A DNA stretch of 64,000 nucleotides from Streptomyces sp. NBC_01317 (GCF_035961655.1 NZ_CP108393.1:5379001-5443000), one strand, 5' to 3'; counted from the first letter of the stretch, positions 1 through 8,252 are shown. The notes: a model not told the origin generated them from the letters alone. Translations and numbers: made by a program.

Positions 1-4
1 AGAC

Positions 5-238
5 ATGGCCACCAAGGCTGAGAAGATCGTCGCCGGGCTCGGCGGGCTCGGGAACATCGAAGAGGTCGAGGGCCGCGTCACCCGCCTCCGTACCGAGGTC
101 GTGGACCCCTCCCTCGTGGACGAGAAGGCGCTCAAGGCCGCCGGGGCCCACGGTGTCGTCAAGATGGGCACGGCGGTCCAGGTGGTCATCGGCACGGACG
201 CGGACCCCGTCGCGGCGGACATCGAAGACATGATGTGA
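5..238 (+). CDS. PTS glucose/N-acetylglucosamine-type EIIB domain protein, catalytic cysteine replaced
   Basis: A 77-residue stand-alone EIIB domain of the glucose/GlcNAc PTS superfamily. EIIB normally passes phosphate from EIIA to the sugar held by the membrane EIIC. The start, MATKAEKIVAGLGG, is the usual start of this Streptomyces family; upstream DNA lies outside the window, so no ribosome site can be checked. The active-site loop, normally a C-I-T-R-L-R type motif, reads GRVTRLR here, so the phospho-accepting cysteine is arginine (CGC codon). The rest of the fold (GVVKMGTAVQVVIG) is intact. It may be a non-phosphorylating regulatory IIB or a decaying paralogue. EIIC genes would be expected upstream, outside the window. 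Confidence 0.85.
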   Translation: MATKAEKIVAGLGGLGNIEEVEGRVTRLRTEVVDPSLVDEKALKAAGAHGVVKMGTAVQVVIGTDADPVAADIEDMM

Positions 239-279
239 CGGCGGCCTGACTCGAAGACATGATGTGACGGCGGCCTGAC
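222..279. repeat. 29-bp perfect tandem duplication spanning the EIIB stop codon
   Basis: Two adjacent identical 29-bp copies (222-250 and 251-279) begin with TCGAAGACATGATGTGAC. The first contains the last EIIB codons and the TGA; the second lies wholly downstream, giving a silent duplicated gene end. Confidence 0.95.
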
Positions 280-334
280 CGCCCGCCGGGGCCCGTACGC
301 GCACCACCGGAACGGGTCCCTCACCCATCCCCGC

Positions 335-340
335 TAGGCT
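335..340 (+). promoter_or_regulatory. Putative -10 element (TAGGCT) for a leaderless rph transcript
   Basis: TAGGCT ends seven bases before the ATG at 348. This matches the Streptomyces housekeeping -10 pattern and would place the transcript start on the initiation codon itself. It favours the 348 start over the ATG at 342. No convincing -35 is seen. Confidence 0.5.
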
Positions 341-347
341 CATGGCC

Positions 348-1085
<738 letters not shown>

Positions 1086-1144
1086 CGGATCCGGCCACCG
1101 GGTAAAGGCGCAACCAAGGATCACCCCCAGGCGTCTTTACGCGC

Positions 1145-1174
1145 ACGGGCGTACGGGCCGAACCGTACGCCCGT
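1145..1174 (+). terminator. Perfect 12-bp hairpin downstream of rph
   Basis: ACGGGCGTACGG (1145-1156) pairs with CCGTACGCCCGT (1163-1174) around a 6-nt loop. There is no U-tract, which is usual for high-GC actinobacteria. It probably ends rph transcripts before the lipoprotein gene. Confidence 0.6.
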
Positions 1175-1226
1175 CCGCGCACGACTTTCCTCGCTCCACT
1201 TTTCATCATCCCCGGGGGGATCCGAG

Positions 1227-1613
1227 ATGGGCCCGCGCCACCGCCGTACCGCACTCGCCGCAGCAGCCACGATGCTCACCCTGAGCGCGGTGGCCGGATG
1301 CGGCGCCCTCGACAAGGCGGTGGACTGCGTCCAGACCGCCGAGGCCATCAGCGACAGCGTCGGCAACCTCCAGCAGGCGATATCCGACGCCGGCGACGAC
1401 CCGCTGAAGATCGACGACGCGCTCAGCGGCATCGACAGCGAACTCGACAACCTCAACGACAAGACGGACAACGCCGACCTGAGCAAGGCGGTCGACCAGC
1501 TGTCCGACGGCGTGAACAACGTCCGTACGGCGGTCAAGGACGGCGACAACAGCCCCGACCTCACGCCGATCACGAACGCGGCGACGGAGATAGGCAAGAT
1601 CTGCACTCCGTGA
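1227..1613 (+). CDS. Small secreted lipoprotein of unknown function
   Basis: A 128-residue protein with a basic N-terminus (MGPRHRRT), a hydrophobic stretch and a lipobox LSAVAGC, so the mature protein should begin at Cys25 and be lipid-anchored outside the membrane. The mature part is small, acidic and predicted helical (DSELDNLNDKTDNADLSKAVDQ region), with two further cysteines that could form a disulfide. No enzymatic motif is recognised. The ATG follows a GGGGGGATCCGAG purine-rich stretch as ribosome site. It sits between rph and rdgB with its own upstream hairpin, so it is probably transcribed separately. Confidence 0.85.
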   Translation: MGPRHRRTALAAAATMLTLSAVAGCGALDKAVDCVQTAEAISDSVGNLQQAISDAGDDPLKIDDALSGIDSELDNLNDKTDNADLSKAVDQLSDGVNNVRTAVKDGDNSPDLTPITNAATEIGKICTP

Positions 1614-1645
1614 GGCGCGCCGACGCTCAAGGCGATACTGAGAGC

Positions 1646-2248
1646 ATGACGCGCCTGATCCTCGCCACCCGCAACGCCGGGAAACTCACCGAACTCAAAG
1701 CCATCCTCGCCGACGCGGGCCTGCCCCACGACCTCGTCGGCGCGGACGCCTACCCCGACATCCCGGACGTCAAGGAAACCGGCGTCACCTTCGCCGAGAA
1801 CGCCCTGCTCAAGGCCCACGCCCTGGCCGACGCCACGGGCCTCCCGGCGGTCGCCGACGACTCCGGCCTGTGCGTGGACGTCCTGGGCGGCGCGCCCGGC
1901 ATCTTCTCGGCCCGCTGGTCGGGCACCCACGGCGACGACCCCGCGAACCTGGCCCTGCTCCTGGCCCAGCTCTCCGACATCGCACCCCCGCACCGCACGG
2001 CCCACTTCGCGTGCGCGGCGGCCCTGGCGTTGCCCGACGGCACGGAACGTGTGGTGGAAGGCCGCCTCCTGGGCACCCTCCGCACCACCCCGTCGGGCAC
2101 GAACGGCTTCGGCTACGACCCGATCCTCCAGCCGGAGGGCGAAACGAGGACGTGCGCGGAGCTGTCCCCCCAGGAGAAGAACGCGATCAGCCACCGGGGG
2201 AAGGCGTTCCGGGCGCTGGTACCGGTGGTGCGGGAGCTGCTGGCCTGA
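1646..2248 (+). CDS. rdgB: XTP/dITP diphosphohydrolase (non-canonical purine NTP pyrophosphatase, RdgB/HAM1)
   Basis: Hydrolyses ITP, dITP and XTP to the monophosphate plus pyrophosphate, keeping deaminated purines out of DNA and RNA. The 200-residue protein has the N-terminal substrate motif ILATRNAGKLTEL, the metal/catalytic region VTFAENALLKA and ADDSGLCVDVLGGAPGIFSARW, and the C-terminal NGFGYDPIL and SHRGKAF motifs, all as in the family. A GATACT element six bases upstream of the ATG suggests a leaderless start; the longer upstream reading frame only shadows the lipoprotein gene. A bidirectional terminator follows it. Confidence 0.96.
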   Translation: MTRLILATRNAGKLTELKAILADAGLPHDLVGADAYPDIPDVKETGVTFAENALLKAHALADATGLPAVADDSGLCVDVLGGAPGIFSARWSGTHGDDPANLALLLAQLSDIAPPHRTAHFACAAALALPDGTERVVEGRLLGTLRTTPSGTNGFGYDPILQPEGETRTCAELSPQEKNAISHRGKAFRALVPVVRELLA

Positions 2249-2262
2249 GGCCGGAGGGACAA

Positions 2263-2302
2263 AAACGGCCTGCGCATCGATCCTTCGATGCGCAGGCCGT
2301 TT
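2263..2302. terminator. Bidirectional terminator between rdgB and tRNA-Leu
   Basis: An 18-bp perfect stem (2263-2280 with 2285-2302), loop TCCT, with A and T residues at the flanks (AAAAACGG ... CCGTTT). It can end both rdgB (+) and the convergent tRNA-Leu (-). Confidence 0.85.
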
Positions 2303-2306
2303 GCCG

Positions 2307-2390
2307 TGCGGCGGAAGGGATTCGAACCCTCAAGCCCTTTCACAGGCCACAGATCCTAAGTCTGCCGCGTCGCCGTTGCGCCACCGCCGC
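2307..2390 (-). tRNA. tRNA-Leu (anticodon TAG)
   Basis: The minus strand begins GCGGCGGTGGCGCAA and folds as a class II tRNA. The 7-bp acceptor stem GCGGCGG pairs with CCGCCGC, with an A discriminator. The anticodon loop is CTTAGGA (TAG, reading CUA). There is an extended variable arm and the T-arm GGTTCGAATCC. About 84 nt; the 3' CCA is not encoded. Confidence 0.95.
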
Positions 2391-2443
2391 TAGCCGCCTG
2401 CCATCGTACCGGGCAGGCGGCTGAGCTGGATCCAAGCGGTCCT

Positions 2444-3109
2444 CTAGGGCGTACGGCTCCGAGTGCCTCCCCGGCACCACGTGGGGGTGACGGCGTGGCA
2501 GTTGGGACACAGGAGTCGGAGGTTGTCCCGGCGGTCGTCGCTCCAGTCACCGTTGATGTGGTCGACCTCCAGGGTCATCGGCTTGCCCCGCCAGACCGGC
2601 CCCGTCCCGCATTCGGCGCACAGTTGGGGAACTCCCACCGCGTACAGGGCCCGGCGGAGTTGAACGGCGCGGGCCCGCTGCGGCCCGCTGTGCTTGACGA
2701 GTACGTCTTCGGGGGGTCTGGCCTGTGTTCTGCCGGGCTTCCCGCGTTGATGCGCCTGGCCCAGGAAGTGGGCCGTCGAGATGCCTTCGTCGCTCGTCCA
2801 CCGCCTCAGCAGGGCTCGTTGCCTGCCGTTGTCCGGCCGGCCCAGCCGCCGCAGGGCCTCGGCCATGGAGAGGGACGGGGCGACGGCTTCCCTCAGCGCC
2901 TCGCCCGAGGGGCGCGGCCCCCGCCTGCGGGCACTGGTGGGACGGAAATGCGAGATGTCGATTCCGAAGTGGGCGAAGCGCCGGGTCAGATACCGCCGCA
3001 GGTGCTCGTAGGGGCGTGTCCCCAGTAAGGCGATCACCTCATCGATGTCGTGGCATCGCGCGGCCGCCTCGGCCAGCCTCCGGTGTGTATAGCGCTGGAC
3101 CTGGCTCAT
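2444..3109 (-). CDS. HNH endonuclease (second of a tandem pair)
   Basis: A 221-residue protein with a C-terminal HNH nuclease module: zinc-knuckle CAECG, then LEVDHINGDWSDDRRDNLR and LLCPNCH, carrying the His-Asn-His metal and catalytic residues. The N-terminal half holds two copies of a roughly 55-residue helical unit ending in a GIDISHF-like motif, probably DNA-binding repeats. The chosen ATG at 3109 overlaps the stop of the upstream paralogue as ATGA, indicating translational coupling. Such proteins cleave DNA, but whether this pair are homing-type, defence or genome-maintenance nucleases cannot be told from sequence. Lies next to tRNA-Leu. Confidence 0.85.
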   Translation of the reverse strand: MSQVQRYTHRRLAEAAARCHDIDEVIALLGTRPYEHLRRYLTRRFAHFGIDISHFRPTSARRRGPRPSGEALREAVAPSLSMAEALRRLGRPDNGRQRALLRRWTSDEGISTAHFLGQAHQRGKPGRTQARPPEDVLVKHSGPQRARAVQLRRALYAVGVPQLCAECGTGPVWRGKPMTLEVDHINGDWSDDRRDNLRLLCPNCHAVTPTWCRGGTRSRTP

Positions 3110-3759
3110 CGGCTCTCCGCCCGCTGCTTGCTCCGGCGGTAGGTGTCCGTCGTCGAGTGGCAGTTGGGGCACAGGATCCGCAGATTCTCGATGCGGTTGT
3201 CGCGCCAGTGCCCGTTGATGTGATCGACCTCAAGGGGGAGGGGGCAACCGCGCCAGGTGGAACCGCAGCCGCAGAGTGCGCACTTCTCCTCCCGCCCCAG
3301 ATCGACCATCGCCCGCTTGAGGCGCGAGCTGGGCGTGCGGCGGGCGTGGGCCTCGTCCGTGACGACCAGGATCTCCTCGGCCGATCGGCGATTCCGGTTC
3401 ATGCGCATCCGCGCGGTGCGCACCTGCGGCGTGAAGTGGGAGGTGTCGATGCCCAGAGATTTCACCCGGCGGCTGATGTGCGTGTGCTGCCCGCCGACCA
3501 CCTCGACCCCCAGGTGTCGCAGCACCTCGCACATGCTGGTCGACGCCGCGACGGCCGATTCGAGCGTCTGGCGGGACCAGCGGAGTCCTTCGCGCTCGAA
3601 GTGTGAGGTCTCGACGCCCAGTTCCTTCATCCGCTCGGCTATGTACCGCCGTTTCGCCGGTTTCCGGTCCACCCCTAACTTCGTCAGCGCTTCCGACATC
3701 GTCCTCGACGAGCTCGCCGCCTCCGCGAGGCGTTCTCGTGTGTATGGGCTCGCTGGCAT
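3106..3759 (-). CDS. HNH endonuclease (first of a tandem pair)
   Basis: A 217-residue paralogue of the next gene. It has N-terminal repeats (each with a LAEAA/S-S-MxEAL-LG pattern and ending GVETSHF or GIDTSHF) followed by an HNH module with zinc-knuckle CALCGCG, LEVDHINGHWRDNRIENLR and LCPNCH. The start is ATG 3759 with GGAGG about ten bases upstream. The pair sits between tRNA-Leu and bcp beside a broken monooxygenase gene, which suggests a small acquired segment. An imperfect inverted repeat at 3814-3845 could be its promoter or operator region. Confidence 0.85.
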   Translation of the reverse strand: MPASPYTRERLAEAASSSRTMSEALTKLGVDRKPAKRRYIAERMKELGVETSHFEREGLRWSRQTLESAVAASTSMCEVLRHLGVEVVGGQHTHISRRVKSLGIDTSHFTPQVRTARMRMNRNRRSAEEILVVTDEAHARRTPSSRLKRAMVDLGREEKCALCGCGSTWRGCPLPLEVDHINGHWRDNRIENLRILCPNCHSTTDTYRRSKQRAESR

Positions 3760-3813
3760 GGATTTCGTTCCTCCGCTCAGTGTTTGCGTTCGTTCTCCGT
3801 ACGGGACAACGAA

Positions 3814-3845
3814 CCGGATATCGGTTGGTTACGTCCGATAACCGG
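3814..3845. promoter_or_regulatory. Inverted repeat upstream of the HNH pair
   Basis: CCGGATATCGG (3814-3824) and CCGATAACCGG (3835-3845) are inverted copies matching at 10 of 11 positions with a 10-bp spacer, about 55 bp upstream of the first HNH start. This is a plausible regulator site; no regulator gene is nearby. Confidence 0.35.
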
Positions 3846-3891
3846 AACGGAGGTTGCCTCTTTGGGCGGGAGCCCACGACCGGGAAGCGCG

Positions 3892-4140
3892 GTGACGCGC
3901 TGGTCGCGCGGGAGGGTCGTCCTGCTGGGCGACGCCGGGTACTGCGCGTCACCGCTGTCCGGCCAGGGCGCCGGCCTGGCCCTGGTCGGCGCCCATGTAC
4001 TGGCCGAGGAGCTGGGCCGGGCGGAGGAAGGGGACGGCGGCCACGAGGGCGCCTTCTCCCGGTACGAGGACCGGATGCGGCCCTTCGTCACGCTCAACCA
4101 GGCCCTGGCCAGCGAGAACCCCGGCGCGGCCCCGCCTCCG
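3892..4140 (+). pseudogene. C-terminal remnant of an FAD-dependent aromatic monooxygenase
   Basis: The translated segment carries the conserved C-terminal FAD-binding signature of PHBH-fold hydroxylases, GRVVLLGDAGYCASPLSGQG followed by LALVGAHVLAEEL, and the helix ending MRPFVTLNQALA. The N-terminal Rossmann GxGxxG half, about 250 residues, is absent. Upstream DNA (3760-3890) contains no sign of it, and downstream the frame runs into unrelated sequence. It is a decayed fragment, not a functional gene. Confidence 0.75.
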
Positions 4141-4192
4141 AGGAGTTTGTTGTCCGTGTCAAGAACGCGATCTCGCTCCAGGGCGCACGCGA

Positions 4193-4222
4193 ACCGGGAT
4201 CCCTCGGAGGAGGGATCCCGGT
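4193..4222 (-). terminator. 13-bp hairpin downstream of bcp
   Basis: ACCGGGATCCCTC (4193-4205) pairs perfectly with GAGGGATCCCGGT (4210-4222), loop GGAG. It lies 28 bp past the bcp stop on the minus strand. Confidence 0.7.
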
Positions 4223-4249
4223 CGCAGAGGTTGTTCAGGGGGTCACGCC

Positions 4250-4717
4250 CTAGAGGCCCAGGTCCTTGATGATCTTGGCCACATGGCCTGTCGCCCGGAC
4301 GTTGTAGAGCGCCTGCTCCACCTTGCCGTCCTCGTCCACGATGATCGTCGACCGGATCACGCCGGTCACGGTCTTGCCGTACATCGTCTTCTCGCCGAAG
4401 GCGCCGTACGCCCCCAGGACGGCCTTCTCGGGGTCGCCGACCAGCGTCACCCGGAGGTTCTCCTTGTCCCGGAACTTCGCCAGCTTCTCCGGCTTGTCCG
4501 GCGACACGCCGATGACGTCGTAACCGGCGCCGGCCAGCAGGTCGAGGTTGTCGGTGAAGTCGCACGCCTGCTTGGTGCAGCCGGGGGTCATGGCGGCCGG
4601 GTAGAAGTAGACGATGACCTTGCGGCCCTTGTGGTCACCGAGGGAGACGTCGTTGCCGTCCGCGTCGGGCAGGGTGAAGGCGGGGGCGGTGTCGCCGGGC
4701 TGAAGTCGCTCGCTCAT
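4250..4717 (-). CDS. bcp: Thioredoxin-dependent thiol peroxidase (Bcp/PrxQ)
   Basis: Cytoplasmic peroxiredoxin that reduces hydrogen peroxide and organic peroxides with thioredoxin as electron donor. The 155-residue protein has the peroxidatic motif AAMTPGCTKQACDF, in which the first cysteine is the peroxidatic Cys and the second, five residues on, is the resolving Cys of the PrxQ subtype. DADGNDVSLGDHKGRKVIVYF is the usual N-terminal strand pattern. ATG 4717 has GAGGAGAACC just upstream. It diverges from the DUF3618 gene and ends at a strong hairpin. Confidence 0.95.
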   Translation of the reverse strand: MSERLQPGDTAPAFTLPDADGNDVSLGDHKGRKVIVYFYPAAMTPGCTKQACDFTDNLDLLAGAGYDVIGVSPDKPEKLAKFRDKENLRVTLVGDPEKAVLGAYGAFGEKTMYGKTVTGVIRSTIIVDEDGKVEQALYNVRATGHVAKIIKDLGL

Positions 4718-4944
4718 GGTTCTGGTTCTCCTCGGTGGAGGTGGGGGTATCGCCCGATCTCGGGGTACACGCGGTCAGGCGCACCGAGGTCCCGGGCGTA
4801 CGGAGGTACGTTGCCGAGGGTAATGCGGCCGGGCCCGATAGGGGGTGCCGCCGGGTGCGCGGGCCGCTGAACTGACAGACTGTCGAGCGGTACGGACAGA
4901 AGTACTGACGAAGGATTACCGGACACGACGACGGAGGCAGCGCG

Positions 4945-5265
4945 GTGTCGGATTCCAGGACCCCGGCGCAGATCGAGGCGGACATCGTCCGCCGGCGCGG
5001 GCAGCTCGCCGAGACGCTCGACGAGATCGGGGTGCGGGTGCACCCGAAGACGATCGTCGGCGACGCGAAGGCCAAGGTGGCCTCCAGTGTGGACCAGACG
5101 GCCGGACGGGCGTTCGTCGCCGTGAACAGGGCGGTCGCGGGTCTGCGGGCGCAGTTCGTCGGCATGGACGGCGCTCCGCGCCTGGAGCGGGTGGTGCCGG
5201 TGGCGCTGCTCGCGGTGGGGGTCGTGGGGCTGTACGCGATGTCGGCGCGCCGCCGCCGCGGCTGA
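4945..5265 (+). CDS. DUF3618 membrane-associated protein
   Basis: A 106-residue protein starting at GTG 4945 with GGAGG eight bases upstream. The N-terminus RTPAQIEADIVRRRGQLAETLDEIG is the DUF3618 signature, an amphipathic segment found in small actinobacterial membrane-stress proteins. One membrane helix follows (VVPVALLAVGVVGLYAM) with a positive tail (RRRRG), so the bulk should face the cytoplasm. Function is unknown. It is divergent from bcp, and a GroES-like gene follows after about 75 bp. Confidence 0.85.
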   Translation: MSDSRTPAQIEADIVRRRGQLAETLDEIGVRVHPKTIVGDAKAKVASSVDQTAGRAFVAVNRAVAGLRAQFVGMDGAPRLERVVPVALLAVGVVGLYAMSARRRRG

Positions 5266-5328
5266 CCTGACCGGGAGGGGCGCGGCGGCCGCCGCGCCCC
5301 TGTGGCGGGTGGGCCCCGCGCGGGCAGG

Positions 5329-5334
5329 TAGGTT
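5329..5334 (+). promoter_or_regulatory. Putative -10 element (TAGGTT) for a leaderless groES-like transcript
   Basis: TAGGTT lies seven bases before the GTG at 5342, and no Shine-Dalgarno sequence is present between them, so transcription probably starts at the start codon. The -35 region is not clear. Confidence 0.45.
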
Positions 5335-5341
5335 CTGGGGC

Positions 5342-5680
5342 GTGAGTGAGAACACCGACGACAAGCTGCCCATCCGCATGCTCCACGACCGGGTCCTGGT
5401 GAGCACGGACATCGCGGAGGGCGAGCGGCGTTCCTCCGGCGGCATCCTGATTCCCGCGACGGCGGCGGTCGGCCGGCGGCTGGCCTGGGCCGAGGTGGTC
5501 GCGGTGGGGCAGAGCGTACGGACGGTGAAGCCGGGGGACCGGGTGCTGTACGACCCCGAGGACCGTGGCGAGGTCGAGGTGCGCGGGGTGGCGTACGTCC
5601 TGATGCGGGAGCGCGACCTGCACGCGGTGGCGGCGGACCGCTTCGAGGGCTCCGACGACTCGACCGGGCTGTATCTCTGA
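5342..5680 (+). CDS. GroES-family (Cpn10-like) protein
   Basis: A 112-residue GroES-fold protein: LPIRMLHDRVLVSTDIAEGERRSSGGILIP matches the co-chaperonin N-terminus with its mobile-loop region, and VKPGDRVLYDPEDRGEVEVRGVAYVLMRERDLHAV matches the C-terminal barrel. The usual groES-groEL operon is absent; no GroEL gene neighbours it, so this is a solitary paralogue rather than the canonical GroES. The start is GTG 5342, leaderless by the -10 position. The stop codon lies inside a tandem repeat array. Confidence 0.85.
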   Translation: MSENTDDKLPIRMLHDRVLVSTDIAEGERRSSGGILIPATAAVGRRLAWAEVVAVGQSVRTVKPGDRVLYDPEDRGEVEVRGVAYVLMRERDLHAVAADRFEGSDDSTGLYL

Positions 5681-5750
5681 CCCGGACGGGCTGTATCCGT
5701 AACGACGGGCTGTATCTCTGACCCGGACGAGCTGTGTCCGTAACCCGGAC
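5666..5750. repeat. Tandem repeats (22/19/22/22 bp) spanning the groES-like stop codon
   Basis: Units begin GGGCTGTATCTCTGAC at 5666, GGGCTGTATCCGTAAC at 5688, GGGCTGTATCTCTGAC at 5707 and a variant GAGCTGTGTCCGTAAC at 5729. The first contains the gene's TGA. Confidence 0.9.
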
Positions 5751-5770
5751 AGCTCCGACAGCCCCCGGGG

Positions 5771-5791
5771 AGGGGGGTGGGGCTCCCCCCT
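5771..5791. terminator. Possible hairpin between the groES-like gene and the PBP gene
   Basis: AGGGGGG (5771-5777) can pair with CCCCCCT (5785-5791). It is short but G-C only, and sits at the meeting point of two convergent genes. Confidence 0.35.
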
Positions 5792-8252
5792 ACCGCCCCG
5801 CCCCCGGGAGCGGCGGTACGTCTCCCGTCCCGCCCGTCCCCCCGTCTTCCCCGCCCGTCGTCGTGCCGTTCGTGCCGCCCCCCGGGCCGCCGCCGGTGTC
5901 GCCGCCCGTCCCTCCGTCGCCCGTACCCCCGCCGGTGTCCTGGCCCGCGCTCCCGGTCCCGTCGCCGCCCGTTCCCGTACCGCCGGTGTCGGTGCCGCCG
6001 TCCGTGCCCCCGGCCGCCGTGCCCTCGGTCGGTCCCTGGGTGGTGGGGCCGCCGCCGCTGGGTGTGCCGGTCTGGCCCTGGTCCTGGCCCGGCGGCGGGC
6101 TCTGGCCCTGGGACGGGCCGTCCGTCCCGCCCTGCGTGTCGGGGGACTGCGACTCCTCCGGATCGGTCGGCTCGTCCGAGGTCTGCGGGTCGGGTGAGGC
6201 GTTCAGCGCGCCGTCCTCCACCCGCAGGTCGAAGGCCTTGACGGGGGTGCCCTTGAGGGCCGCCGCGGTGTACTGGCCCCAGATCTGGGCCGGCGGCCCG
6301 CCGCCGTTGACGCGCGCCAGGCCCAGCGCCCCGTACAGCGGCTTCTGCTTCGCCGTCTCGGGGTCCGCGCCCATGACGGAGACGACGGTGGCGAGGTTCG
6401 GGGTGTAGCCGGCGAACCAGGCGGCCTTGTCGTTCTCCGCCGTGCCCGTCTTGCCCGCGGCGGGGCGGCCCGCGGCCTGGGCGGCGGTGCCGGTGCCGCT
6501 GTCGACGACGCTGCGCAGCATGGACGTCGTGGTGTCGGCGGCCTCGCGGCTGATGGCCCGCTTCGGGTTCCGGTCGGGCAGGCGGATGCCCGCCCCGTTC
6601 TTGCTGACCTTGTCGACCAGCGTGTACGTACCGTGCGCGCCGTGGTTGGCGAGGGTCGCGTACGCCTCCGCCATGTCCAGGACACTCGCGGTGGCCGGGC
6701 CGAGCGCGATGGAGGGGGACGCGGTCAGGTCGGGGGTGGTGGCGGGGAGGCCGAGGGAGACGGCGGTCTTCCTGACCGTGGCGGGGCCGACGTCCTGCGC
6801 CATCTGGGCGTAGACCGCGTTGACGGACTTGTCGGTGGCGGTCCTGACGGTGATGGGTCCGTAGTCGACGTCGTCCTCGTTCGCGGGGGCGTAGCCGGTG
6901 GGTCCGGCGGGCCCCTCGACCATCCGCTTGTTGTCGCCGTCGTAGACGGTGTTGGGGGTGATGGCCTCGCCGTCCTGGGTCTCGGAGCCGTTCTGGACGG
7001 CGGAGGCGAAGACGAAGGGCTTGAAGGTGGAGCCGACCTGGTAGTCGCGGCGGGTCGCGTTGTTGACGTACTGCTTGGTGTAGTCGATCCCGCCGTACAT
7101 CGCGACGACCTTGCCGGTGGCCGGGTCGACGGAGGCGCCGCCGACGCGCACGTTCTTGTCGGCCGCCCGGTCGGGGTCGAGCTTGGAGGTGACCTGGTCC
7201 TTGACCGCCTGGGTGAACGCGTCCTGCTTGCCGCGCTGGAGGGTGGTCGTGATCCGGTAGCCGCCGGTGGCGAGGGTCTTCTCGTCGATGATGTGGTTCG
7301 TGATCAGGTAGTCCTTGACGGCCTGGACGATGTAGCCGCGCTGTCCGGAGAGGCCGGCGGCGGTGTTCTTGATCGGTCCTGGCGTGCGGAACTTCGTCGC
7401 GGCGCGGTCGGCGGGGCTCAGCCACCCCTCCTTGACCATGCCGTCGAGGACGTAGTTCCAGCGGGCGAGGGCGGCCGGCTTGTTCTCGGGGTGCGCGACG
7501 ACGTCGAACTCGCTGGGGGCGTTGAGCAGCGACGCCAGGTACGCGCCCTCGGCGGTGGTGACGTCCTCGATGTCCTTGCCGTAGTACGCCTGGGCGGCCG
7601 CCTGGATGCCGTAGGCGTTGCGGCCGAAGTAGCTGGTGTTGAGGTAGCCCTCCAGGATCTGTTCCTTGCTCTCCTCGCGGTTGAGCTTGATCGCGATGAA
7701 GAACTCCTTGGCCTTGCGGGTGACGGTCTGTTCCTGGCCGAGGTAGTAGTTCTTGACGTACTGCTGGGTGATGGTGGAGCCGCCCTGGGTGCCCTTGCCG
7801 GTCGCGGTGTTCCACGCGGCGCGGACCATGCCCTGCGGGTCGACGGCGGGCTCGCTGTAGAAGCCGCGGTCCTCGGCGGCGAGCACGGCCCGCTGTACGG
7901 TCCTGGGCACCTGCGCCAGCTGGACGTTCTCGCGGTTGACGTCACCGTCCCGGGCGAGCGGGGTGCCGTCCGCGTACAGGTAGACGTTGGACTGCGCGGT
8001 CGCGGCGGCGTTGGCGGCGGGGATGTGGACGAAGTGGTAGCCCGCGAGGAAGCCGCCGACGACGAGCAGCGCGAGGAAGAGGAACGTACCGAGCAGCAGG
8101 CGCCAGGTGGGGAAGAGGCGGCGCCAGCCGGTGCGCTTCGGGCGCCCCGCCTTCTTGCCCTTCTTCCCCGGCCCCTTCTTCCCCTGCCCGGCCGGTGGCG
8201 TGGCCGTGGGGTCCCGTGGGGCCCAGCTCTGCTGCTGTGGCTCGTCGCTCAT
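5790..8252 (-). CDS. Class A penicillin-binding protein (transglycosylase/transpeptidase)
   Basis: Bifunctional cell-wall synthase that polymerises glycan strands and cross-links peptides outside the membrane. It has 820 residues from ATG 8252 (purine-rich GAGGAG upstream). A Lys-rich cytoplasmic tail precedes one membrane helix at about 51-71. The GT51 domain has catalytic Glu127 in AAEDRGFYSEPAVDP and GGSTITQQYVKN. The transpeptidase domain has Ser408-x-x-Lys411 (GSTFK), SVN and KTGT motifs. The last roughly 150 residues are a disordered Gly/Thr/Asp-rich tail (TDGGTDTGGTGTGG type), common in Streptomyces PBPs. It is convergent with the groES-like gene. Confidence 0.95.
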   Translation of the reverse strand: MSDEPQQQSWAPRDPTATPPAGQGKKGPGKKGKKAGRPKRTGWRRLFPTWRLLLGTFLFLALLVVGGFLAGYHFVHIPAANAAATAQSNVYLYADGTPLARDGDVNRENVQLAQVPRTVQRAVLAAEDRGFYSEPAVDPQGMVRAAWNTATGKGTQGGSTITQQYVKNYYLGQEQTVTRKAKEFFIAIKLNREESKEQILEGYLNTSYFGRNAYGIQAAAQAYYGKDIEDVTTAEGAYLASLLNAPSEFDVVAHPENKPAALARWNYVLDGMVKEGWLSPADRAATKFRTPGPIKNTAAGLSGQRGYIVQAVKDYLITNHIIDEKTLATGGYRITTTLQRGKQDAFTQAVKDQVTSKLDPDRAADKNVRVGGASVDPATGKVVAMYGGIDYTKQYVNNATRRDYQVGSTFKPFVFASAVQNGSETQDGEAITPNTVYDGDNKRMVEGPAGPTGYAPANEDDVDYGPITVRTATDKSVNAVYAQMAQDVGPATVRKTAVSLGLPATTPDLTASPSIALGPATASVLDMAEAYATLANHGAHGTYTLVDKVSKNGAGIRLPDRNPKRAISREAADTTTSMLRSVVDSGTGTAAQAAGRPAAGKTGTAENDKAAWFAGYTPNLATVVSVMGADPETAKQKPLYGALGLARVNGGGPPAQIWGQYTAAALKGTPVKAFDLRVEDGALNASPDPQTSDEPTDPEESQSPDTQGGTDGPSQGQSPPPGQDQGQTGTPSGGGPTTQGPTEGTAAGGTDGGTDTGGTGTGGDGTGSAGQDTGGGTGDGGTGGDTGGGPGGGTNGTTTGGEDGGTGGTGDVPPLPGAGR

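Noticed and set aside
342..347. ATG 342 as the rph start
   Set aside because: One base from the -10 element; ATG 348 fits a leaderless transcript and the family start.
3784..4269. 161-codon frame as an intact gene
   Set aside because: Only residues 37-113 match a monooxygenase C-terminus; both ends are unrelated, so it is recorded as a pseudogene.
5342..5680. Calling the GroES-like gene canonical groES
   Set aside because: There is no groEL beside it; it is solitary and flanked by unrelated genes.
4714..7815. 1033-codon open frame on the minus strand
   Set aside because: Shadow of the PBP gene in another frame: Arg/Pro/His-rich, no domain, and the real PBP with all motifs occupies the region.
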